From WS-11 sp964405235 (GTDB lineage Bacteria > Eisenbacteria > RBG-16-71-46), in assembly GCA_964405235.1 (NCBI GenBank), contig CAYONG010000171.1:1-29036 (forward strand): DNA of 29,036 nucleotides, written 5' to 3'. This document shows, one piece after another, positions 8,044 through 15,531 of the stretch (the first letter of the stretch is position 1; the number at the start of each line of letters is the position of its first letter). The position numbers were made by a program, and so were the translations under genes. The notes beneath the pieces are model-generated. The model saw nothing but the letters and a program-made list of their open reading frames with translations. It searched no databases and had not been told where the DNA came from.

Positions 8044-10368
8044 TCAGAAATCCACCGCCAGGCTGCCCACGAACGACCGGCCCGGTTCGTCGATCGAGCC
8101 GATCGCCTGCCGGTAGGTCCGGTCGGCGATGTTGCGCACGCCGACCACCACGCGCTGCCCGGCCGGCAGGCGGACACCCGCCATCACGTCCCCCACCATC
8201 CACTCCTTCTTGAACTCGGTGAAGAACGACACCCCCGGCGTCGGCAGCGGCAGGCGGTTCGTGCGCCACGACCAGCGCGCCGAGGGCTCCACCCAGAAGC
8301 GTCCGCTCGCGTCGCGCCAGCGCAGCGCCGCCGTACCCTTGAATGGTGGGATGCTGGGCAGCGGCGCCTGCTCCTGGACCACCCCGTAGAGTTTCAATAT
8401 TGCATCGGCGTTGGTGATGTCGCCGATCGCCCCGGCCATGGAGACGCGCGCCTGGAACCGGCGCAGGAAACGGTACTCCGTTTCGAGATCGCCGCCCCAG
8501 ATGCGGGCCTTGGTGATGTTCACGTACCGATAGGTGCGCGGCGCGCCGGCGGGTGTTCCCGCGGGGGTCACGTCGATGGCGTCGATCAGATCGTCATAGG
8601 TCGAGTAGAACAGGTTGCCCGCGATCGCGAGATCACCCGGCCCCCAGCGCAGGCCGAGGTCGTACGACACGCTCTTCTCGGGATTCAGGTCGGGATTGCC
8701 GAGCACGGTCCCGACCGAGGCGGGGCCGTTGAAGAACAGATCCTGCGCGTTGGGCTGCCGGTAGCCGTTCGCCACGTTGGCCGTGAGGTGCAGGTCCTCG
8801 ATCGGCGTGAAGACCACGCCGAGCGAGCCCGAGAGCGCGTCGTCGTTCACCGCGATCGGCTGGAAGTACACCGCCGGACTGGGACCGGCCGCGGGTGAGG
8901 AGAGGCCGAGTTGGGTGCGATAGCGATAGAGCGTGTACCGGCCGCCCGTGCTCACCGTCCACCTGGGCGCCAGGTACCACTCGCTCTGGAGATAGGAGGC
9001 GTAACTGTCGAACGTGCCGTCGGGCACCGAGGCGGTGATGCGCTCGGCATCGGTCCGCACGGTGGTGCCGTAAGCGTCCACCCAGTAGCGGTGGCGCACA
9101 TTGTCGCCATCGGTCTTGTCGCGCGCCAGATCCAGCCCGGCGCTCAGCCGGTAGCGATCGGTCTTGCGCGTGGTGAACTGGGTCTGAAACCCGTACGTGT
9201 TCAGGTCGAAGATCCGATCCTGGTTGCTGATCCGCGTCCGCTCCGAGGGCGGGTGGGGCCCGAGCAGGTCGGTGTCGAACTCCTCGTGCGAGAAGAAGTT
9301 TCGGTGCTCGCGCTGCCAGTAGCCCCGGACCAGCGTCTTGGTCAGCCAGGAGTCGGGGTATTCATGCTCGAGCGACAGGTTCGCCGCGTCGCGGTCGTAC
9401 TCGGGGAACGAGAACTCCTGCAGGAATCCCGGGAACGTGGCCTTGAGCCCGGGGAGTCCAATGTCGCGTCCGCGGTAGAACTGATAACTGCCGCGCAGGG
9501 CCAGTCGCGGCGTCAGGGTGTAGCGCAGGTTGCCGAGCGCGTTGTAGTCCTTGAAGCCCGAGTGAGGAACGCTCTGATGGAGGCCGCCAACGCTGGGAAG
9601 ATCGAAGTCGAGCGTCCGCCGCCCGCCGGCCGAGAGGAACGCCGTGAGCTTGCCGAGCCGCGGCATCACCTCGAGATAACCGTTGCGCTGGGAGTCCACG
9701 GTGCTGCCACCCACCCTCGCCGAGCCGCGGAACGCCTCCCCTTGCGGCAGCAACGGGTCGCGGGTGATGATGTTGATCGCCCCGCCCAGCGCGTCCGAGC
9801 CGTAGGCCACCGACGATGGCCCGCGCACCACCTCGATGCGATCGACCTGGCCGGCGTCCAGCAGCGAGGGATGCGGTCCGTTGCCACGCGCGCTGTTGAT
9901 CGGGGTCCCGTCCATCAGCACCAGCACGCGCTGGCCGCCCAACCCGCGCAGGATCGGGCGCTGCTCCCATGGGCTGTCCTTGCTCATGTCCACGCCCGGC
10001 AGCGTCCCGAGCACGTCCCCCAGCACGGTGGGCGCCCGCTCGAGCATCTGCGCGCGAGAGACGAACGAAAGCGCCTGCGGGGACTCGTAGTAAGCGCGCG
10101 GGTAACGGGTGCCGGTGACCACCATCTCGCGCAGGAACATCACGGGCCTGGTGGTGTCGGCGAACGACGAGGCGGCCGTTCTCGCCACCGCGGGCGGCGC
10201 GGCCTGAACGGCGGGCGCCGGCGCGGCGGAGTCGGGGGAGGCCTGCGGGAACGCCGTCCCGGTGGATAGCAACGCGGCCAGCACGGCCGCGATCAGGACA
10301 AACGGGGCGGCCGGCCGCGTACGCCCGGCGCCTTCACGGCAAGCAATGTCCAGGCGGGCACGCGACAT
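8044..10368 (-). CDS. TonB-dependent outer-membrane receptor
   Basis: This is a 774-residue outer-membrane transporter of unknown ligand. The frame runs on upstream through ccmF, but ATG 10368 has AAGGAG 7 nt ahead and starts a signal peptide (about residues 20-42, FVLIAAVLAALLSTGTAFPQA). A proline/alanine linker follows. The plug domain runs from about residue 70 to 200 and includes REMVVTGTR, LGDVLGTLPGV, LRGLGGQRVLVLMDG, VDRIEVVRGPSSVAYGSDALGGAINIIT. The 22-strand barrel carries ANGYRQPNAQDLFF and NPDLNPEKSVSYDLG and ends at LAVDF with the expected terminal Phe. It starts 38 nt after ccmF and is probably cotranscribed. Copper or heme/iron uptake serving NosZ and the cytochromes is a reasonable inference from context, but no OprC-type copper motif was seen. 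Confidence 0.92.
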   Translation of the reverse strand: MSRARLDIACREGAGRTRPAAPFVLIAAVLAALLSTGTAFPQASPDSAAPAPAVQAAPPAVARTAASSFADTTRPVMFLREMVVTGTRYPRAYYESPQALSFVSRAQMLERAPTVLGDVLGTLPGVDMSKDSPWEQRPILRGLGGQRVLVLMDGTPINSARGNGPHPSLLDAGQVDRIEVVRGPSSVAYGSDALGGAINIITRDPLLPQGEAFRGSARVGGSTVDSQRNGYLEVMPRLGKLTAFLSAGGRRTLDFDLPSVGGLHQSVPHSGFKDYNALGNLRYTLTPRLALRGSYQFYRGRDIGLPGLKATFPGFLQEFSFPEYDRDAANLSLEHEYPDSWLTKTLVRGYWQREHRNFFSHEEFDTDLLGPHPPSERTRISNQDRIFDLNTYGFQTQFTTRKTDRYRLSAGLDLARDKTDGDNVRHRYWVDAYGTTVRTDAERITASVPDGTFDSYASYLQSEWYLAPRWTVSTGGRYTLYRYRTQLGLSSPAAGPSPAVYFQPIAVNDDALSGSLGVVFTPIEDLHLTANVANGYRQPNAQDLFFNGPASVGTVLGNPDLNPEKSVSYDLGLRWGPGDLAIAGNLFYSTYDDLIDAIDVTPAGTPAGAPRTYRYVNITKARIWGGDLETEYRFLRRFQARVSMAGAIGDITNADAILKLYGVVQEQAPLPSIPPFKGTAALRWRDASGRFWVEPSARWSWRTNRLPLPTPGVSFFTEFKKEWMVGDVMAGVRLPAGQRVVVGVRNIADRTYRQAIGSIDEPGRSFVGSLAVDF

Positions 10369-10406
10369 CAGGAGGCTCCTTCCGTATCTCGGTGGCTGCC
10401 GGCGCG

Positions 10407-12608
10407 TCACGCCGGCTTCGGGCCGGCCGAGTATACGGGGTCCTGCCCCCGACCGGGACGCGGCCGGGGAGCGCGCTCCGCCGCCCGCCTCATCCCGGCC
10501 ATCGCCGAGCCGATCAGGGTCAGCAGGGCGCCGATCCACACCAGGTTGATGAACGGGTGGGTGCTCAGCTCGACGACCGCGACCGCCGACGCGGCGGCGG
10601 CGGGAAGCAGGACCGCCACCCGCCCGCGATCGGCGTCGATGCGGGCGACCTGGAGCGCGCCCAGATCGGGCACCTTCGCGATGATCGGCTTTGTGCCCCC
10701 CGGGCCCGCCTGCATCCCGGGCGAGACCACCACGGTGGCGCCCTCGCGCCGCAGCTGGATGTCGGCGAACACCTGCATGGTCTCGTGGGAGGTCATGCGG
10801 AACCCGGTGAAGGTATAGCCCACCGAGCCCCGCATGGTCTCGACGCCCTTCTCCAGCCAGATCGGCTCGCCGGCATCCGGCGCCTCCCCCTCCTGGGTCT
10901 CGAGTGCCGCCAGGTAGAGCTCGCCGCGGTCGCTCAGCGCGGGCTTGCGCATGACGCCGTCCCCGCGCGGCATGTGGGCGATCCGCGGGTTCATCTCCAG
11001 CGTCCGGTCCTCCGAGCGCAGCTCGACCGTGAGGACATGCTCGCCGCGCGCGTCGACCCGCTCGCCCCGGTACGTCAGCTCGTACCCCAGCGCCTTCCCC
11101 GGGTTCCCCTCGACCAGCCGTACACGCTCGCTCCGGCCGAGCGTGCCCGCCAGCACCATGCCGAGCACCATGACCGAGATGCCGACGTGGCCCAGGTGAC
11201 CCGCGCCGTATGCCCACCCGCGCCGGAACAACCGCACCATCCAAATCCCATTGACCCCGAGCGCGATCCCGACGGTGCCGAGCAGGGCGAGCGGAGCGGG
11301 CTGACGCATGCCCGCGACCAGGCCCGAGACCAGAGCGGCCAGCCCGAGGACGAACCCCGGCACCATGGCCTTGAGCCAGCCCAGGCCTTGCTGCCTCGAC
11401 CACCTGAGCGCCGGCGCCAACGCCATGAGGAGCACCAGTGCGATCCCCATGGGCAGGGCCACCGTCTCGTAGAAGGCGGGCCGCACGCTCGCAGGCTTGC
11501 CGGCCAGCGCGGTGTAGACCGGTGCCGTGGTTCCGACCGTCACCAGCGCGGCCAGCACCAGCACGGTCACGAGGCCGAGCCACAGCGCCGACTCGCGCGA
11601 GAGCGAGGCCGAGCGCGCCGGGCCGCTGCCGATCGCACTCCAGCGGCGCCAGAGCAGGACGGCGGGAAGCGCGAATGCCACCGCGAGATTCACCTTGAGC
11701 GGCGTGTTCAGGCCCAGGTCGGCGAACGAGTGCACCGAGAAATCCTGGAGCACGCCGCTGCGCGTGAGGTAGGTACCGGCCAGCGTGGTTACCCAGCAGA
11801 GTGCCGCCAGGGCGAGGTTGGTGCGCACCAGGCCGCCGGTGGTGCGCTGGATCAGCAGTCCGTGCAGCAGTGCCACGCTCACCAACCACGGGATGAGCGA
11901 TGCGTTCTCGACCGGGTCCCAGCCCCAGTAGCCACCCCACCCCAGCACCTTGTAGGCCCAGATCCCGCCCAGGACGATGCCGGCGCCGAGCGTCACCACC
12001 CCGAACAGCGCCCACGGCCACACGATGCGGTTCCAGTCCTTGTACTCCTGCCGCACCAGAGCCGCCAGCCCGAGCGCGAAGGGAAGGGCCAGCGCCGCAT
12101 ACCCCAGAAACAGCACCGGGGGATGCACGACCATCCAGGGATCCTCGAGCAGCGGGTTCAATCCCTGGCCGTCCTGCGGCACCACGGCGCTGAGCCGGAA
12201 CGGGCTGCGCACCAGCAGCAGCACCATCAGCAGCGACTGCAGGAGGCTGACGAAAAACATCGCCGGGCGCGCGAGCGAGCCGGGCTGGCGCAGAAGCGCC
12301 AGGCCGAGGATCGCGGCAAAGGTCACCCACAGCAGGATGCTCCCCTCCTGCCCCGCCCACGACGCCGCGAACGTGAGCGCGGGGGACAGTGCGCGCGAGC
12401 TGTACTGCGCCACGTAGTCGTACTCGAAGCGATGGGTGAGGAAGAGCCACCAGAGCAGCGCGAGCGCGCCGGCGAGGAGCGCTGCATGGCCGGCGAACAC
12501 CCATCCGGCCAGGCCGCTCTTGCGGCCGCGGAGCGCGGGAACGAAGAGCACGGTCGCGGCCAGGGCGCCCACGAACGCGAGAAGGATCAGCAGGTCACCG
12601 GGACTCAT
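10407..12608 (-). CDS. ccmF: CcmF-type cytochrome c heme lyase
   Basis: CcmF is the integral membrane component that ligates heme to CXXCH motifs in the periplasm (System I cytochrome c maturation). The 733-residue product has about 14-15 helices and the WWD heme-handling motif WGGYWGWDPVENASLIPWL near residue 220. Conserved histidines lie in WMVVHPPVLFLGY (about 160) and in the segments near SVHSFADLG (about 295). A large periplasmic domain at about 500-660 precedes the last helix (HPFINLVWIGALLTLIGSAM). Length is slightly above CcmF norms. No other ccm genes are in the window. It is the first gene of a minus-strand pair with the TonB receptor and diverges from the multiheme cytochrome genes. 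It is preceded by a candidate sigma-54 promoter. Confidence 0.93.
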   Translation of the reverse strand: MSPGDLLILLAFVGALAATVLFVPALRGRKSGLAGWVFAGHAALLAGALALLWWLFLTHRFEYDYVAQYSSRALSPALTFAASWAGQEGSILLWVTFAAILGLALLRQPGSLARPAMFFVSLLQSLLMVLLLVRSPFRLSAVVPQDGQGLNPLLEDPWMVVHPPVLFLGYAALALPFALGLAALVRQEYKDWNRIVWPWALFGVVTLGAGIVLGGIWAYKVLGWGGYWGWDPVENASLIPWLVSVALLHGLLIQRTTGGLVRTNLALAALCWVTTLAGTYLTRSGVLQDFSVHSFADLGLNTPLKVNLAVAFALPAVLLWRRWSAIGSGPARSASLSRESALWLGLVTVLVLAALVTVGTTAPVYTALAGKPASVRPAFYETVALPMGIALVLLMALAPALRWSRQQGLGWLKAMVPGFVLGLAALVSGLVAGMRQPAPLALLGTVGIALGVNGIWMVRLFRRGWAYGAGHLGHVGISVMVLGMVLAGTLGRSERVRLVEGNPGKALGYELTYRGERVDARGEHVLTVELRSEDRTLEMNPRIAHMPRGDGVMRKPALSDRGELYLAALETQEGEAPDAGEPIWLEKGVETMRGSVGYTFTGFRMTSHETMQVFADIQLRREGATVVVSPGMQAGPGGTKPIIAKVPDLGALQVARIDADRGRVAVLLPAAAASAVAVVELSTHPFINLVWIGALLTLIGSAMAGMRRAAERAPRPRPGRGQDPVYSAGPKPA

Positions 12609-12696
12609 CGAGCACCTCTGCGAGGAGGAGGTTCAGCGGGGTCCGCGGGAGCGACTGCCAGAACAGGGTGCATCCGGCGCCCCACCCGGCGCACCC

Positions 12697-12711
12697 GCAA
12701 CTAGCATGCCC
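12697..12711 (-). promoter_or_regulatory. Candidate sigma-54 promoter of ccmF and the TonB receptor
   Basis: On the minus strand the sequence is GGGCATGCTAGTTGC. It has GG and GC separated by exactly 10 bases and an intact TTGC -12 box; the -24 box deviates at two positions from TGGCAC. The predicted start point near 12685 leaves a leader of about 77 nt before ccmF. Confidence 0.5.
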
Positions 12712-12934
12712 TGGGGGGCGTGCCGTCGCGCCGCGGGTAATGGCGGGGCGGGCAATCGAAACGCGCCACTTCGCGATAGCCGTCCCGCCGAGCCTGCCCC
12801 GGCGTGACCCGCGTCGTTGCCCGTGACCCGATTCCAGCCGAGCGCTCCACCATATTCGTCAGTTCGCCTGCCACTCCGGCAGAAGGACCGGTGTCCCCAA
12901 CGGCCGCGGCTGAGCCGCTCGCGATTCGTCAGTC

Positions 12935-12957
12935 CTGTCCTGTCATGCTGTCAGCAT
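12935..12957 (+). promoter_or_regulatory. Candidate upstream activator site (CTGTC repeats and palindrome)
   Basis: Three CTGTC units occur at 12935, 12940 and 12948. The last lies inside the perfect palindrome ATGCTG-T-CAGCAT (12945-12957). The centre is about 123 bp upstream of the -24 element at 13073, within the usual range for NtrC-type enhancers. The core CTGTCAG recurs in the same orientation relative to the promoter at 28447-28453 and 28489-28495 (minus strand). Confidence 0.4.
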
Positions 12958-13072
12958 AAATACGTAGGCCCGACGTGGATGCCACGGCGGCCTGCGCGCG
13001 ACCGGCTCGGGACCATATTGCGCCCGAATGACTTGCACCTCCGCGTTCAACCAACCGTGCAATCAACGGCCG

Positions 13073-13087
13073 TGGCACAGAGGTTGC
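13073..13087 (+). promoter_or_regulatory. Sigma-54 promoter of the NHL/OmcS-like cytochrome operon
   Basis: TGGCACAGAGGTTGC matches the sigma-54 consensus TGGCAC-N5-TTGC exactly, with GG and GC 10 bases apart. The predicted start point near 13099 gives a leader of about 76 nt before the ATG at 13175. This is the best of the three sigma-54 sites in the window. Confidence 0.75.
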
Positions 13088-13174
13088 GCTGGGAAGGGGC
13101 GTCAGCGATGGGGTTCACGCTTCTCGGCGATTCGTCTCACCCCGTCCGGGTTCAAGGCTCAGGAGAACGAGGTC

Positions 13175-14188
13175 ATGCGGTTCATCGGCCGGGCCGGCAG
13201 CAGGTCCCTCGCGGGTTCCCGAGGCCCGCTCCTCGCACTGGTGATCGTCCTTGACGCCCTCATCCACGCTTCGGCGGCCCAGTCCGGCCAGGCTCCCCTC
13301 CTCGAGACGCGGCTCGTCCTCTGGGGCTACTCGAACGGGACCACCTTCCAGCAGCCGCGCGGCATCGCCTTCGATCCCAGCGACGGGGCGATCTACGTGT
13401 GCAACACCGCTGAGCATCGCGTCGAGGTCTTCTCGAAGACCGGCCGTCCGTTGAGCCGGTTCGTGCACCGCGTGAGCCGCCCCACCGGCGAGGTGGTGGA
13501 CGGGAACCCGGTCGCCCTCGCCTTCGATCGGTCGGGCCGCCTGCTCGTGGTCGACCGGCTGGCCTCGTACGTCGACGTCCTCGACCGGCGCGCGCGCCCG
13601 GTGGCGCGGCTGAACATCCCCGCCGGCCATGCGGCGGCGGTCGCAGTAGGTGGTGATGGGACCATCTACGTCGGGACCAACGCCGAGGCGTCCCGGATCC
13701 ACCGCTTCCGCCCCGACTACACGCCCGACGGCGTGTGGGGCGTTGAGGGCGTGGCCCCCGGCTACCTGAATGACGTGGCCGCGATGTGCGCGCTGGGGGA
13801 CACCGCGATCGCGGTGGCGTGCGAGCGCACCGATCTGGTGGTCCAGGTCTTCAGCCCGGCTGGCGAATACCGGCGTGGATTCGGCACGCACGAGGTGGGG
13901 GACGGCAACTTCTCGCTCCCCTCGGGGATGGCAGCCACCGCCGACGGCCGGATCTGGATCCTGGACGAGATCCGACGGACGCTCCAGGTGTTCGACAGGG
14001 AAGGCGGGTTCTTGACAAAGGCCGAAGGAACCGGGACGGCGCTCGGGCAGTTCCTGAGTCCGAGCAGCCTCGCGTCCGACGGCCGTGGCCTGGTCGCCTT
14101 GACCGATAGAGGGTTGGGAAGAGTGCAGGTGTTCGGTGTCGTTGATGAGCGGGAAGGAGGAGTGATTGGGCAGCAACTGCAGCCTTGA
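13175..14188 (+). CDS. Secreted NHL-repeat beta-propeller protein (OscD-like candidate)
   Basis: This 337-residue exported protein has a signal peptide (about residues 10-35, LLALVIVLDALIHASAAQ) and then NHL-type repeats about 45-55 residues long. They can be seen as QQPRGIAFDPSDGAIYVCNTAEHRVEVFSKTG, PVALAFDRSGRLLVVDRLASYVDVLD, AAAVAVGGDGTIYV, LPSGMAATADGRIWILDEIRRTLQVFD and LSPSSLASDGRGLVALTDRGLGRVQVF. That fits a five- or six-bladed propeller. ATG 13175 was chosen over upstream in-frame codons because AGGAG lies at 13161-13165 and the signal peptide starts there. It is the first gene after the sigma-54 promoter and lies 49 nt before the OmcS-like gene. In Geobacter a beta-propeller (OscD) accompanies omcS and affects nanowire bundling, so an equivalent role is likely but inferred. 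Confidence 0.85.
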   Translation: MRFIGRAGSRSLAGSRGPLLALVIVLDALIHASAAQSGQAPLLETRLVLWGYSNGTTFQQPRGIAFDPSDGAIYVCNTAEHRVEVFSKTGRPLSRFVHRVSRPTGEVVDGNPVALAFDRSGRLLVVDRLASYVDVLDRRARPVARLNIPAGHAAAVAVGGDGTIYVGTNAEASRIHRFRPDYTPDGVWGVEGVAPGYLNDVAAMCALGDTAIAVACERTDLVVQVFSPAGEYRRGFGTHEVGDGNFSLPSGMAATADGRIWILDEIRRTLQVFDREGGFLTKAEGTGTALGQFLSPSSLASDGRGLVALTDRGLGRVQVFGVVDEREGGVIGQQLQP

Positions 14189-14237
14189 GCTTCATACGTT
14201 CAACGGTCCACTTCATCAGTTCAAAGGAGGCATCATC

Positions 14238-15404
14238 ATGAGACGGCTCGCGGTACTCGTGGTGACGGTCGCCGCCCTGGCGGGGTTTTCGAACCTCGCC
14301 GTCGCCGGCGACTATCACGTCGGCAGGCTGCTGATCTGCAGCGACTGCCATATCGCCCACGGCAGCCAGACGCACGGCTACTCCACGGACGCGGACACGA
14401 CCTGGCTCGGCGTTCACACCACCGATCCACCGTATCCGTACCTGCTCCGCGGCGAGACGGTCAACAACGCCTGTCTCAACTGCCACGATGGCAAGGCGAA
14501 CATCCCCGACGTGCTCCAGGCTGCGACCAACCCGCCGGCTCACGGTCGTAGCGCGGGAGCGCTGAACCTTCCCGCCGGCGGCGCCCATGGCTACACGACC
14601 GAGGCGCCCTACACCCAGGGCATGGGTCACACGCTGTGGTCCACGGCCTCGCCTCCCGGCGCCACCGGGACCCCGCCGGTCAGCACGGATGGCCTCGAGT
14701 GCTCGGATTGCCACCGCGTGCACGGCAACAAGTATTTCAGAAATATGAGCGGTGACGTCGCGACCAGCACCAGCACGTTCCTCAATCCGCTGTGGTTCGG
14801 CAAGGAAGTGACCTACGAGATCGGCCTCACGCCCAGCGCCAACCCGGCGACGGTGTGGGTGCTCGAGAAGTCACCGAAGAACTACGACAACGACAACGTG
14901 CAGTACACGGAAGTGGATCAGTCCCGCAGCGCCTACGGTGAGTGGTGCGGCACGTGCCATGGGAACTTCCACGGCAATCTCGCCTCCCCCAACATCACGG
15001 TGGGCACGCATGTGGTTCGTCACCCGACCGCGGGCGTGGAGATGGGATCCACCAACAGTTGGAAGATCACCGACCCGACCCACCGGCTGAAGGTGATGGA
15101 CAAGGCCGGACAGTGGGCCGCGGCGACGGCGAGCACCGACATGACGCCGTCCTGCTTTACCTGCCACAAGTCACACGGCAACGCCAACCGCTTCGGGCTG
15201 ATCTTCACCCTCCCGCAGGGCGACACCAGCAGCCCGACGGCCGCCAATCCGGTGGGGGGAACCATCCCCGCGGTGCTGGCGGCGCTCACTCGGAATGGAA
15301 CCATGTCCGAGGAGGGCGATGGCGGCCAGTACCGTGACATGTGCAAGAACTGCCACGGCATGGGTCGTTGGCCGACCGGCAACCCGACCAACATCGTCCC
15401 GTAG
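14238..15404 (+). CDS. omcS-like: Hexaheme c-type cytochrome, OmcS-like nanowire subunit candidate
   Basis: This 388-residue secreted cytochrome has a signal peptide ending AVA (residue 23). Its six CXXCH sites start at residues 34, 79, 155, 237, 306 and 369. ATG 14238 follows a near-perfect AAAGGAGG (14223-14230). The motif layout equals that of Geobacter OmcS as I recall it. Sites 1, 3 and 5 are CXXCHXXH (CSDCHIAH, CSDCHRVH, CFTCHKSH) and site 4 is CXXCHXXXH (CGTCHGNFH, preceded by AYGEW and followed by RHP). Sites 2 (CLNCH) and 6 (CKNCH) have no close second His. Nineteen His are present, enough for bis-His ligation of six hemes. OmcS polymerises into micrometre-long electron-conducting filaments. 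That this protein does so is inference; its loops are about 40 residues shorter overall. Confidence 0.85.
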   Translation: MRRLAVLVVTVAALAGFSNLAVAGDYHVGRLLICSDCHIAHGSQTHGYSTDADTTWLGVHTTDPPYPYLLRGETVNNACLNCHDGKANIPDVLQAATNPPAHGRSAGALNLPAGGAHGYTTEAPYTQGMGHTLWSTASPPGATGTPPVSTDGLECSDCHRVHGNKYFRNMSGDVATSTSTFLNPLWFGKEVTYEIGLTPSANPATVWVLEKSPKNYDNDNVQYTEVDQSRSAYGEWCGTCHGNFHGNLASPNITVGTHVVRHPTAGVEMGSTNSWKITDPTHRLKVMDKAGQWAAATASTDMTPSCFTCHKSHGNANRFGLIFTLPQGDTSSPTAANPVGGTIPAVLAALTRNGTMSEEGDGGQYRDMCKNCHGMGRWPTGNPTNIVP

Positions 15405-15418
15405 CTCGTCGTGCACCC

Positions 15419-15481
15419 GATCCGGCCGGCCTCGCACCTGGGGCCGGCCGGGTCATTCCGGGGACCCGGGGTGACGGGTCC
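15419..15481 (+). other. Two tandem GC hairpins after the OmcS-like gene
   Basis: CCGGCCGGCC (15422-15431) pairs perfectly with GGCCGGCCGG (15442-15451); flanking bases extend the stem to 13 pairs with one G-U. A second stem, GGACCCG (15462-15468) with CGGGTCC (15475-15481), follows at once. No T-tract is seen. Placement right after the likely most abundant protein of the operon resembles the nosZ hairpin and suggests partial termination or 3'-end protection. Confidence 0.65.
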
Positions 15482-15531
15482 ACGCGCCTGGCGGTGACAT
15501 TCGCTTCTCATCTCGCGAGAGGAGCCATAGC

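Larger units (their letters stand above)
12609..13174. other. 566-bp divergent intergenic control region
   Basis: No convincing gene is found here; the open frames that cross it have no ribosome binding site or recognisable product. It separates ccmF (-) from the NHL/cytochrome genes (+). It holds two outward-facing sigma-54 type promoters (12697-12711 and 13073-13087) and a cluster of CTGTC repeats with a 13-bp palindrome (12935-12957). Another small inverted repeat, CTGCC-N5-GGCAG, lies at 12868-12882. Confidence 0.7.

Noticed and set aside
10369..12504. Apparent 1486-residue minus-strand fusion upstream of the TonB receptor
   Set aside because: The N-terminal half is a shadow of ccmF in another frame; the receptor has its own ATG, ribosome binding site and signal peptide at 10368.
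10392..12704. 770-residue plus-strand open frame
   Set aside because: It is antisense to ccmF and full of His, Arg and Gln runs typical of reverse-strand translation of hydrophobic codons in GC-rich DNA.
12817..13254. 145-residue plus-strand open frame in the divergent intergenic region
   Set aside because: It spans the sigma-54 promoter and the start of the NHL gene, has no ribosome binding site and no protein-like pattern.
15489..15506. Possible sigma-54 site TGGCGGTGACATTCGC before the second cytochrome gene
   Set aside because: GG to GC spacing is 11 rather than 10 bases and the -12 box lacks TTGC.
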